Shown here in pieces: positions 28,720-39,543 of a stretch of 64,000 nucleotides of DNA (position 1 is its first letter; each line of letters begins with the position of its first letter). The translations under genes were made by a program, and so were the position numbers. Under the pieces are notes generated by a model. The model did no database searches. It saw nothing but the letters and a program-made list of their open reading frames with translations, and was not told the origin of the DNA. The DNA is taken from positions 5,332,001 to 5,396,000 of the forward strand of contig NC_064679.1 in assembly GCF_023278565.1 (NCBI RefSeq). Direction: 5' to 3'. Source of the stretch: Colletotrichum lupini. Its lineage: Eukaryota; Ascomycota; Sordariomycetes; Glomerellales; Glomerellaceae.

Positions 28720-29030
28720 TATAAGACTTTATTATTAAACTACTAAAGTTTAGAGAATTATTTACTAAAATATAGTATAATAGTATCTTAGTTATAGTTA
28801 ACTAACTTATTAAGTTTATTTATTTTATTTTTTATAAAGAGTTTAGTATTATAAAAGACTTAATATACGTATTTATTAAGGTTATACTCTTAAACTACGG
28901 TTTATTAAAAGAATTATTTTAAATAGAGATAAGCTATTTATTTCGAAGTTTTAGAAATCCCTAATTTTATAACTTAGTATAGATTATAAATTATTAATAT
29001 TATTTTATTTATAAACTAATAAATAAATGA
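28720..29030 (+). pseudogene. gypsy-2 integrase core remnant
   Basis: The frame reads DFIIKLPKS then ILVIVNQLIKF, matching the DF(I/V).LP.S..(Y)DSILVIVDRLTK segment of Ty3/gypsy integrases, followed by a GLLKELF segment (family GLP..I.SDR). The Asp of VIVD is now Asn and that of SDR is not recognisable. It follows RT at the expected distance. Confidence 0.7.
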
Positions 29031-30438
29031 AAAGGATTAACTAGATCCTCGAGATATACCTCTATTATTATATAAATTATAACTAGGATAATTAAGTAGA
29101 GCTTTTATTAATAACCTAGTTCGTATATAATAATATAATTAGTAAAAAGATAAAAGAATCTCTATTTTACTTTAATTATAGATTTTAATTAATAATATAT
29201 AGAGAAGTATAATAAGGACTATAAGCTATAAAAGCTATAATAAACGTAAATAAACTTAAAAAGATTTATAAATAAGTATTAATAAACCTTAAGTTTATAT
29301 AATAATATATATAAAAAAACGTAACTAAATTAAGGATTAGAGGACTATTTTTAAAAAAGTGAAATAGTACTTATCTCTTTTATTATAATATTAAAATAAA
29401 ACGACTAAATAATAAATTAAATTATAAAAAACTTAAACTTTTTGAAATTATTAAAAGAATCTTATTAATTAATTATAAATTAAAATTATTAAATATAATA
29501 CAATATTATCCTATTTTTTATATTTTACTATTTAAGCTTATATTAAGACGTTTATATATAAAGAATTATATTATTATGAAACTAAACTAATTAGCATATA
29601 AAATTAAACGAATTATTAACTATAAAATAAAAGATAATAAAAAGGAATACTTCATTAAATAGAAAAACTATAGATATAAAAAAAATATATAAGAACTTAT
29701 TACGAACTTTTGAAATTTTTAATAACTTTTTAAAAAGTATTAAAATTAAAATTAAACTTAGAACTCTTAGCTATTACGGCGTTCTAATTAATAATTTTAA
29801 AAATATTATTAGCTTATATTTTATAAGCTATTAAAAAAGTATTTTTAAAATTCTTAAGAAACTTTTTTAATATAACTTAACTCTTTTTAAATATTATTTA
29901 TTTTTAAAAACGAAGACGCTCTAATTTAGATAATAACTTATTCAACTTAGCCTAAGTTTATTAATAAGCTTTAGCCTTTTTTTATAACTTTATAGCCCTT
30001 TTTTAAAACCGTAACTCTTTTACTTTTTTTTTATAATTAAAATAATTAAACTCTATTACTAACTAACTAATTATACTTAGTTAAGCTAAAGCTTAATAAA
30101 TAAAAACGTAATACTTATAAATATAAATAATATTAATAAATATATCGTACAAAATACTTAAATAATAATATATTCTATAAACCTCAAAATTAAAAAAAAC
30201 TAAATAACGGACCCCCTATAAATAATAACTTAAATAAAGTATTATTTTTATACCCTTATTAAAAAACGAATAATACGTAATAATTTATAACGAGACGTAG
30301 TTATTAAAGATTTTGATTTTTTATTCGACTTAATATTATATTAGTATATTTTAAAAAAATACTTAATAATTCCCTAACCTAAGAATAAATAACCTACTTA
30401 TAAGCCTAGAGGACTAGACTTTTAAAAAGAGAAGCTAA

Positions 30439-31014
30439 TATTACGACTTAATATATATAATAAAGCTAAGGCCTTGCTTTATAAGACCTATAGCGGTTAT
30501 TATACTATATATATAAAAATACGGACTTAAAATAACTCTTCTTAAAATAAAAAAACTATAAATAAGTTATATAACTATAATTATATAATAAAATAAAGAA
30601 TAAATACTTATAAATAAATAGGACGGACGATTATAAATAAATAAAATAAATAACTATAAATAAATAAAATAAATAACCGTTTAATAAATAGTTAAATAAT
30701 AATAAATAGGAATATTATAAAGGGTATATTTAAAAACAAAACTTATATATAGTATAAACTTAAGCTAGGTTTAAAAATAAACTTTTTATAACTTCTTTAA
30801 TAATTAACTTAGTATTAAACTTTATAATTACTTTAAGCTATTTTTATTAAAAACCCCTTTTAATAAAACTATAATTAATTATTCAAGCCTTACTTATTTT
30901 ACGATTTATAAATATAATTTTAAAAAAAGCTATTTATAACTACGATACTATTTACTTAGTACTCGTAGCCTTAACTTTTATTAATATACTTATTATAACT
31001 GGCTAGTTATAATA
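30439..31014 (+). repeat. gypsy-2 3' LTR
   Basis: A 576-bp direct repeat of the 5' LTR. It carries extra ATAAATAAATA-type units at about 30600-30680. Flanked on the right by the TSD copy AAGGG. Confidence 0.9.
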
Positions 31015-31519
31015 AAGGGGTAAACTGATTAATAAGTATTTTTAACTTACTAATTACTAACTATATACTAAGAGAATAGGTTCTTATTGAGGTAGTATCT
31101 TAACTAGCTAACCTCTTAATTAGTTATTTAACTAACTATTTAAGTAGTAGTTCATATATTAATAGGTTTATTTAGTAAATTTATTTAGTTTAAATAGAGA
31201 GCAGCTTTGGGTAATATTAAAAGTAATAAGAATAAAAAGAGTTTTTATAAGCTTTAAATAGTAAATATTAGCCTATTTAGCCCTTTTTTTAAAAACCTGT
31301 ATATTATTATTAAAGTTTAGAACCTCTATAATTATAAAAGGCTACTTCTAACTATTATAGCTAACTATTATAACTAACCTCTATTCTTAACCTTTTTAGC
31401 GAGCGCCGTTACGTAAAGGGTAGCTTATTTATCCTAAATTATATAGTTTTTATATTAAAATTATTATATTACGTTAAGCGCATACTTAGGATATATTACG
31501 TATATTATATAATTAAAAA

Positions 31520-32670
31520 GTCCCCCCTAATAAAGTAATTTACCGGGGCCGTACTATATATTACGTATTAAAAAAAACTAAGTATATTGCGCTCTATACT
31601 TAATTATTAATTAAAACTCCTAACTTTTCCCCGTTTCTAGCCGTTTAGAAAGTAAGCTATACCTATTTTAATATATATAAAACCTCTTAATATTAACTTA
31701 TATAAATAACTAAATCCTATATTATATACTCTTTTTTATTAAAGATTAGGGGGCCCCTTATATATTTTTTTATATTTATAATATAGCCCGTATTAAAAGG
31801 ATTTCTAGCTTTATAAAATATAATTTCTAAGTTAACATTAATATATTAAATCTTAATACTTTTATTAATCCGGCTATTTATAGTATTTATATTATTACTT
31901 AGCTAAATTCTATATTATTAAAAAGTACTTTATTAATTCTTAAGTATATTTACGTTAGTTATAATAACTATAGCGTCGAGCTAATTAAAAAGGGCGCCTA
32001 GCCCGAGAGGGGTAAACTTATTAATAAGTATTTTTAATTTATTAATTATTAATTATATATTAAGAATAGAGTAGTAATTTATATATTAATAGGTTTATTT
32101 AGTAAATTTATTTAGTAAATCTATTTAGTTTAAATAGAGCTTTAAGTAATATTAAAAATAATAAAAATAAAAAGAATTTTTATGAGCTTTAGTATAAGTA
32201 GTAAATATTAGCTTATTTAGCCCTTTTTTTAAAAACCTCTACGTCGCTATTAAAGTTTAGAACTTTTATAATTAAGAGCTATTTCTAACTATTACGGCTA
32301 ACTATTATAACTAATTATTATAACCGACCTTTATTATTAACCTTTTTAACTAGCGCCGCTATATAAAAAGTAGCTTATTTATTCTAAATTATATAATAGT
32401 TTTTATATTAAAATTATTATATTATATTAAGCGCGTGCTTAGGGTATATTATACGTATTATATAATTAAAAAATATATTATATTATATAATTTCTTTTAA
32501 AAGCGTAATCCCGTTAAGGTCGATCTTTTATATTTATAAAGCTAGAAAAAAACTACTATATATAATTAAAAGGTATATTATATTATATAATTTCCTTTTA
32601 AAACGTAATCCCGTTAAGGTCGATCTTTTATACTTATAAAGCTAAAACAAAACTACTATATAACTTAATA
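31520..32670 (+). repeat. R1 repeat copy b, with two terminal B modules
   Basis: An uninterrupted R1 copy directly following copy a. It runs from the hairpin-like start CCCCCTAATAAAG to a segment TTATATAATTAAAAA and then two tandem copies (about 32505-32566 and 32607-32668) of a B module: AATCCCGTTAAGGTCGATCT, a short spacer, and TATAAAGCTA...ACTACTATAT. It preserves the empty gypsy-2 target (around 32005). No coding frame. Confidence 0.7.
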
Positions 32671-34383
32671 TAAAAGAAAAGAAATTAGTAAGCGGAATTT
32701 AGGGTACTAAGCTTTTAAGCTTAGTGATTTAGTAATTATATAACTTATAAGGGGTCTATTAAGTACTTAAAGCCTAGGTACTAAGGGACGTAGTACTTAG
32801 TACTATAATATAATATTGAAAAGTAGTACGCTAAGTATTTTAAAAAAAGCAATATTAAATATTTTAAAATACGTTTATAACTAAGTAAGCGGCGCTATTA
32901 AAATTATAATAGGTTAGTAATAACGATAATATAATAAATAAGTATTAAGTATACTATAAGAATATATATAAACCTATATTTAGCGTGTGCGGGTATAAAT
33001 TAATTTTTTTATTCTCTTATATAAGTTTTTTTTTAAAAAGTATTTTTTAAAAGAAAACCTAGTATAATAAAATTAACTCCTAAAAAGCGCCGTAGGGCCT
33101 ATAAAAAGAGAGTAAGTATAGCTTATAAATAGTATAGCGTATTTACTTTATTTCAATACGTAATAATAATAATAAATACGCTATAAAAAAGTAGCGTAAT
33201 AATTAAACGTTTTATATTTTATAAATTATAATATTATAACTACTTAATTAGCTTTATAAATAATTACGTTTTAGTTAATAATAGTTTATAATTATACTTA
33301 TTTATAAGTATAACGGCCGTTTTAATAAACTGCTAAACTTATATTCCCTTATAAAATTAGTATACTTTGATACCCTAGTTTTTAAAAATAAGCTTTATAA
33401 ATAAATAATTACTAACTAGCTTTTTATTAAATATTAAAAAGAAACGCTTATTATAAATACTAAATAACTAAAATAATAAGGCTAATCTCTCTTTATAAAG
33501 CCCCTTAGCTATACTTAATATAATAAATAGGGCTTTAAAAAATAAAAAATAAAAAGCTAAATATTACGGGGGCGCTAATTAGCTTAGTTAATAAACTACT
33601 TCCGTAGTACGAGTGTTATTCTTAAGGATAATAGCCCGCTTAATTTATAATATAATTTCTTTAATTACTATTTATAGTACTAATAACTTTAATAAGCTTA
33701 TAATAATTACTTGGTTAATTTTATTAATAATTATATACTTATCTTTAAAATTGAACTATATATATCTAAATTTAAGTAATTTTATTATAAAATTATAAAT
33801 AGCTTATTATATAAGTTATTATTTATTTAATAATACCTTATTATATAAATACTTATAATAATTCTAGAGCTAATATATACTAAAAACCTCGACTTTAAAA
33901 GAGGTATATTTATTAAATTAAAAACTAATACCCTTTAGGGCTTATTAATAATTTATAATACCCTCTTAAATCGTATAGCCTTATACTAATAATAGTTTAT
34001 TTATATTTCTTCCTTATTAACCTTTAATACTAAAATAGTATTTAAGTATAGTTATAATAAGTAATAGAGGGGTAGGGCTCGATTTTAAAAAAAGAGCTTA
34101 AGAAATAGTTATTATATTTAAAAAAGGTAATAAGCGCGCAAATTACCTAATCCTAATACGAGGAGTTATTAATATTTTAAGTTTAGTTAGTATTAATAAT
34201 TAATAACGGCTATACTAACTATAGCTAGCTATTATTAATTAATATAAAGTCTTATTAAAATACGTAATAAAAACTTAATATTTACCTTAATAGACTAGCT
34301 TGCTTATAAAGGTAAAGATGGCCCCTAATAAGGCTGGCCGGACCCTAAAGAGATAAAAATATTTATATTGATCTAATTACCCT
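32671..34383. other. RIP-mutated desert, no gene seen
   Basis: AT-rich sequence with CpA depletion and no recognisable domain on either strand. The 61-codon frame at 33613-33798 has only Ile/Leu/Asn/Tyr-rich composition and is a chance ORF. An internally repetitive stretch with several TACTAAG/CTTAGTA motifs lies at 32700-32800. Confidence 0.5.
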
Positions 34384-34495
34384 TACCGCTTTTATAAAAA
34401 GAAATTATTTCTTTGAATCAATTAAAAAATAAAATAGTAACGTTTATATAAGAACGACGCCCGTATATTAATTTATAACGCCCGTATATTGATTA
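34384..34495 (+). repeat. orphan MULE right end (MULE-1 type TIR)
   Basis: Contains TTACCGCTTTTATA, AATTAAAAAATAAAATAG and two spaced GACGCCCGTATATTAATT-like repeats, the order seen at the right end of MULE-1. No left partner or matching interior was found within 3.5 kb, so it is either truncated or a family member with different internal sequence. Confidence 0.6.
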
Positions 34496-34699
34496 TTTTT
34501 AAAGAAAAAGTTAAAAAGATTAATATTTAACTACTTTATTATACTATAGCTTATAAGAATTTGTTTTATCCTTATTAATTTCAATATTGCTTAAAGCTTT
34601 ATTTAAACTAAATAAATTTATTAAATAAACCTATTAAAGGAACCTATTAATATATAAACTATTATTTATTAAAAACCCCTTAGTATATAGTTAGTAACT

Positions 34700-35518
34700 A
34701 CCCCCGATAGAGTAATCCGCTAGGGCCGTAATATATATTACGTATTAAAAAAAACTAAGTATATTACGCTCTATACTTATATTATAGCTAGCTAATTATA
34801 GTAAGTATATTAATAAAAGTTAAGGCTACGAGTACTAAATAAATAGTATTATAATTATAAATAGCTTTTTTAAAGCTATATTTATAAGTTATAAAATAAA
34901 TAAAGCTTTCGTAATTAATTATAGTTTTATTAAAAGGGGTTTTTAATAAGAATAGTTGAAAATAATCGTAGGATGTAATACTAAGTTAATTATTAAAAAA
35001 GCTATAAAAGGTTTATTCTTAAGCCTAGCTTAAATTTATATTATATATAAGTCTCGTTTTTAAATATACTTTTTATAATATTCCTATTTATTATTATTTA
35101 AGTATTTATTAAATAGTTTTCTATCCTATTTATGTATAATTATCCGTCCTATTTATTTACGGGTATCCGTTCTTTATTTTATTATATAATTATAGTTACG
35201 TAACTTATTTATAGTTCTTTTATCCTAAGAGGAGTTACCCTAAGTCCGTATTTTTATATATATAATATAGTAGCCGCTATAGGTCCTATAGGGCGAGGCC
35301 CTAGCCTTATTATACGTATTAAGTCGTAATAACTTAATTCCTAATTAAAACTATAATAATAACTAACTAACTTAACCATTATCTCTTTTTTATTAATTCT
35401 TAACCTTCTACCGCTTTTAGCTATTTAAAAAGCAAGCTATACTTATTCTAATATATATAAGACCTCTTAATACTAGCTTATATAAGTAGTTAAATTTTAT
35501 ATTATATACTCCTTTTAT
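34700..35518 (+). repeat. R1 repeat copy c, interrupted by a solo LTR
   Basis: Begins with the R1 hairpin region (CCCCCGATAGAGTAATCC) and GCCGTAATATATATTACG, is interrupted at 34780 by a gypsy-2-family solo LTR, then resumes with R1 sequence from 35332 to about 35518, where copy d begins. The part equivalent to the 3' half of R1 is missing. Confidence 0.65.
34780..35331 (-). mobile_element. solo LTR of the gypsy-2 family
   Basis: A 552-bp reverse-complement copy of the gypsy-2 LTR, from TATTATAGCTAGC to AAGTCGTAATA. Exact 5-bp duplications ACTTA flank it (34775-34779 and 35332-35336), and other R1 copies have the uninterrupted CTATACTTAATTA site. This is what remains after recombination between the two LTRs of an inserted element. 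Confidence 0.88.
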
Positions 35519-36236
35519 CTTATTAATAAAGCAATCTACTAGGGCCGTACCGTATATTACGTATTAAAAAAAACTAAATATAATACGCTTTATACCTAAT
35601 TACTAACTAAAATAGTTCTTAACTTTTTACTATATAAATTTAGCTATTTATAGAGCGAGCTTTATTTATTTTAATATATATAGGACCTCTTAGTACTAGC
35701 CTATATAAGTAGCTAGGTTTAATATAATCTCTTTTTTTATATAAGTATTATCGTTACCTTAGGGGTCTTATAAAAGCTATTTAAAGTACTAGCTTATTAC
35801 CCTAATCCTCTATACCTCTAGCCCGTTTATTATAATTATTATAACTAAGCTAATATTAACATATTAGATTTTAATATTTATATTAGTAATATAAACGTTA
35901 AGATTTAGTATATTAACGCTAATATAAAAATATATTTTATAAAATTAGAAATCTTTATAATATAAGCTATATTATAAATATAAAGGAGTATATAAAAGGC
36001 CCCTTAGTTTTTAATAAGAATGAGTATATAATATAAGATTTAGTTATTTATATGGGCTAGTATTAAGAGGTTTTATATATATTAAAATAAATATAGCTCG
36101 CTTTTTAAATAAATAATAAAAGGTTAGGAAGTATTTTAATTAGTAATTAAATATAGAGCGTAATATATTTAGTTTTCTTTAATACGTAATATATAATACG
36201 GCCCTAGCGGATTGCTTTATTAAGGGGATTTTTAGC
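35519..36236. repeat. head-to-head R1 pair (copies d and e), large imperfect palindrome
   Basis: The left arm starts AATAAAGCAATCTACTAGGG and the right arm ends with the complement, CCCTAGCGGATTGCTTTATT. The outermost ~170 bp of each arm match as inverted repeats, including the GGCCGTA..ATATTACGTATTAAA block and the GACCTCTTAGTACTAGC block. The centre differs because copy d belongs to an R1 variant that is also present at 42.9-43.1 kb. Confidence 0.65.
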
Positions 36237-36399
36237 TTTATAAAATATAATTTATAAACTAATATTAATATACTAAATTGTATTATTTATATTAGGTTAG
36301 TTACTTATAGTATTTATATTCTTATTTAATCAAATTCCGTATTATTAAAAAAGTATTATATTATTTTTTTAAATATATTAATATAGTAGTTTTCTTTTT

Positions 36400-37566
36400 A
36401 GCTTTATAAGTATAAAGAATTAATTTTAACGGGATTATGCTTTTAAAAAGAATTTATATAATATAGTGGTTTTTCTTTTAGCTTTATAAGTATAAAAGAT
36501 TAACTTTAACGGGATTACGCTTTTAAGCGAAATTATATAATATAATATACTTTTTAATTATATAATATACGTAATATACCCTAAGTACGCGCTTAACGTA
36601 ATATAATAATTTTAATATAAAAACAATTATATAATTCGGGATAAGTAAGCTACTTTACTACTTATTAATAATAAGCTAAGTAATATATTTATATAATAGT
36701 ACTAGTTAAAAGAAATAATAATAGAGGTTAGTTTTAAAAGTTAAAAATAGCCCTTAACTATAGAGGTTCTAAATTTTAATAATAACGTAGAGGTTTTTAA
36801 AAAAAAGGGCTAAAAAGGCTAATATTTATTACTATTTAGAGCTTATAAAAGTTCTTTTTATTTTTATCGTTTTTAATATTACCTAAAGCTACTCTTTATT
36901 TAAACTAAATAAATTTACTAAATACATTTACTAAATAAATTTACTAAATAAACTTATTAAGATATAAACTACTACTTAAATAGCTAGTTAAATAACTAAT
37001 TAAAAAGTTAGTTAGTTAAAATACTACTTTAATAAGAACTTAAAAATACTTATTAATAAGTTTATCCCTCTTAGGCTAGGCGCCCTCGGCTAGCTCGACG
37101 CTATAGCTATTATAACTAATATAAATATACCTAAAGATCAGTAAAGTACTTTTTAATAATACGGAATTGAGCTAAGTAATAATACGAATATTATAAATAG
37201 CTAGGCTAATATAAATATTAAAATTTAATATATCGATATTAGTTTAGAAATTATATTTTATAGAACTAGAAATCCCTTTAATATAAGCTATATTATAAAT
37301 ATAAAAGAATATATAAAGGGCCCCCTAACCCTTAATAAAAAGGAATATATAATACGAGATTTAACTACTTATATAGGCTAATATCAAGAGATCTTATATA
37401 TATTAAAATAAGTATAGCTCGCTCTTTAAATAGCTAGAACTTAAAGGACTTTACGCGGGGGAAGGTTAGGAGTTTTAATTAATAATTAAGTATAGAGTAT
37501 AATATAATTAGTTTTCCTTAATACGTAATATATAGTACGGCCCTAGCGAATTATTCTATCGGGGGG
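36400..37566 (-). repeat. R1 repeat copy f, full length, with two B modules
   Basis: An inverted copy with the same organisation as copy b: two B modules (about 36400-36455 and 36468-36525), then the TATAATATACGTAATATACC segment, the R1 body and finally the hairpin region ending TCGGGGGG (37560-37566). Copies b and f face each other across 5 kb. No coding frame. Confidence 0.7.
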
Positions 37567-37940
37567 CTAAGAGGTTTTATATATATTAAAATAAGTAAAG
37601 CTTACCCTATAAATAATTAGAATTTAAGAGGATTATAATAAAGGGTTAAGAGCTTTTAATAAAAGGGAGATAATAGTTAAGTTAGTTAATTACTATTTTA
37701 GTTAGTAATTAAGTATAGAGCGCATTATACTTAGTTTTTGTTTAATATATAATATATAGTACGGCCCTAGTAAATTACTCCGTTAGGGGGATTACGTTTA
37801 GTATATACTTAAGATATATTACGTATATTATATAATTAAAAAGTATATTATATTATATAATTTTTTTTAAAAGTATAATCTCGTTAAGATCGAATTTATA
37901 TACTTATAAAGCTAGAAAAAAACTATTATATAAAATTATA
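37567..37940. repeat. R1 fragment (copy g) plus A and B modules
   Basis: 37567-37796 is an inverted R1 3' fragment ending at the hairpin (CTCCGTTAGGGGG). It abuts a forward A segment (TACTTAAGATATATTACGTA, 37811-37830) and one forward B module (37866-37938, TATAATCTCGTTAAGATCGA...). The junction joins opposite orientations, so rearrangement or nested insertion is likely. Confidence 0.55.
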
Positions 37941-39014
37941 TACTCTAATACTTATAAAATCCTTTTAAATAATACCCCTAGCTTAGACTTTTTAAATACT
38001 AAATAACTTAGTTAAAGTATTATTATAGTTATATATTAATAAAAATTAGATTCCTCGCTATTAAAATTGCTCTTTAACTTTAATTATTAAAACTATTAAA
38101 TATTTATTAAAAGGGGTATAAAGATTTATATACTAAGTTATTATATTAAAATTAAAAACCTAGACTTTTTAAAAAGAGAATAACTTACTTAGTTAACGTA
38201 AAAGGGCTAAAAAGATATATTTAAAATAAGGAAGAAGTTTTATAATAGTTAATAAAAAAAGCTTTTAATTATTAAAAAGGTAATAACTTAAATTAAAAAA
38301 GAAATACGCTAAAATTATAATTAATAACTAAGGACTAAAATAAGTTAATAATAATATAGCGTCTATAGAAATACGAGTTATAATATATAAATATATTAAA
38401 TTACTAAAAAGATATTTAAAAAAGAGGATATTAAATAGTTTAAATTAATATAAAACTATTAGCGGGGCTTTTTAATTATATTTATATTATAGTTACGATT
38501 TCGTATTTTACTTACTTATTTATTTTACTCGCTTATTTTATACGTTAACTAATATTTACTAATTATCTTTTAAATTCTTAAAATACATACTAATAGTCGT
38601 ATATAATATACTAAAGCTATTATTAAGCTTTAATTTTAGGCTTTATATTTATTATTTAGTATAAGTAACTATTAATATTCTTTATTAAACACTTATATTA
38701 ATATTTTAAAAACGATATGTACTTTTTTAAAGCTATTAAAATATATTTGAATTATATAAAAAACCTTAAAGCGTATGCTAAAGTAGCTATATTATAAGTC
38801 TATTTTATTAACTAAGATAAATAATAGCATATTACCTTTAGCTTTCTTTAATAATAGAATTCTTTAGTTAAGTATATTAACCGGAATTAAAATAGATCTT
38901 ATATAAGTAATTATAGAATAAAACGTAATTTATTATTTCTTTATTTAAAAAGTACGTATTTATATACTAACATTATCTTATAATTAATAGAATAGGCGTC
39001 TTTTACTATATTAA
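37941..39014. other. RIP-mutated desert, no gene seen
   Basis: Very AT-rich with CpA/TpG depletion. Around 38.22-38.42 kb the plus strand shows a Lys/Gln-rich degenerate frame that may be an old transposase or gag, but I cannot assign it. No terminal repeats recognised. Confidence 0.4.
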
Positions 39015-39150
39015 TGTTACGAGCAGGTTAGGGCAACTAACTGTGGTATAAAGTAAAAGCTTCGATAATGATGACTCCGGTATCATTGTCCCCTGTTCTG
39101 TACTATATAGGTACGCCGGCCAGCTCCCAACTGGTTGGGCCGTAATAATT
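39015..39150. other. short unmutated GC-normal segment with two stem-loops
   Basis: This stretch has normal base composition, with CpA and TpG present, unlike its surroundings. It contains inverted repeats AATGAT/ATCATT (39066-39086) and CCCAAC-tg-GTTGGG (39127-39140). It opens TGTTAC (39015) and a GTAACTA lies at 39392-39398, so it could be the outer edge of a partly mutated solo LTR of about 385 bp, but no target duplication is seen. Confidence 0.3.
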
Positions 39151-39543
39151 AACTTTTAAGATATTAATATTTATATACTATTATATCTTAAGTCTCCCTA
39201 AGCCTCCTTACTCTTAGTATTTTTAGACCGTATATTATTTTTCTTTTTATAATAGTCTTTTTTACTAAGATGCACTAATCGTATTACTACTCTACTTTAT
39301 TATTAAAAAAAAAGAAATTAGTATTAGTATATAATAAGAATACCTCGTTACTATAGTTATAGTAGCTATATTATCTTATTGTACTACTCTTGTAACTAAC
39401 CCCTGTTCTATATATTCTATACATTTAGGTTTACACCTACAAGCCGGAGCTGAGTCTACTACACTCTTCGAAATAATTTTAAAAAACTTCTCGCCTTTCC
39501 AGAACCCAACGAACGTAAGCTAGATATTAATTAGCTTTATAGC

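Larger units (their letters stand above)
23221..31014 (+). mobile_element. gypsy-2: complete Ty3/gypsy LTR retrotransposon, RIP-mutated
   Basis: A 7,794-bp element with two LTRs (23221-23773 and 30439-31014), each starting TATTACGACTTA (from TGTTACG by RIP) and ending GTTATAATA. The 5-bp flanks are GAGGG (23216-23220) and AAGGG (31015-31019), differing by one G/A change. The empty site in R1 copy b reads GAGGGGTAAACTT, confirming insertion. Inside, on the plus strand and in canonical order, are gag zinc knuckle (24983), protease (26528), RT (27.2-27.64 kb) and integrase (28.72-29.03 kb). All catalytic motifs carry RIP-type changes. Confidence 0.9.
22738..31519 (+). repeat. R1 repeat copy a (about 1 kb), interrupted by gypsy-2
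   Basis: R1 begins with a GC-rich hairpin (arms CCCCGACGGA and TCCGCCGGGG around gtaa, 22739-22763) followed by GCCGTACTATATATTA and a long AT-rich body, and ends with a segment TATTATATAATTAAAAAG. This copy is 22738-23220 plus 31020-31519; gypsy-2 sits between. The neighbouring copy b shows the uninterrupted site. R1 occurs at least seven times in 22.7-43.3 kb. No coding capacity seen; it could be an LTR or a non-autonomous element. Confidence 0.7.

Noticed and set aside
33613..33798. 61-codon hydrophobic open frame
   Set aside because: Same reason: an Ile/Leu/Asn/Tyr string typical of chance ORFs in AT-rich DNA.
1..39000. Centromeric core
   Set aside because: RIP-mutated nested retroelements can form centromeres in some ascomycetes, but nothing in the sequence separates this from an ordinary AT-rich compartment; CENP-A chromatin data would be needed.
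39015..39150. tRNA or other structured RNA gene
   Set aside because: Two small stem-loops are present, but no cloverleaf, A/B box pair or known RNA pattern could be recognised.
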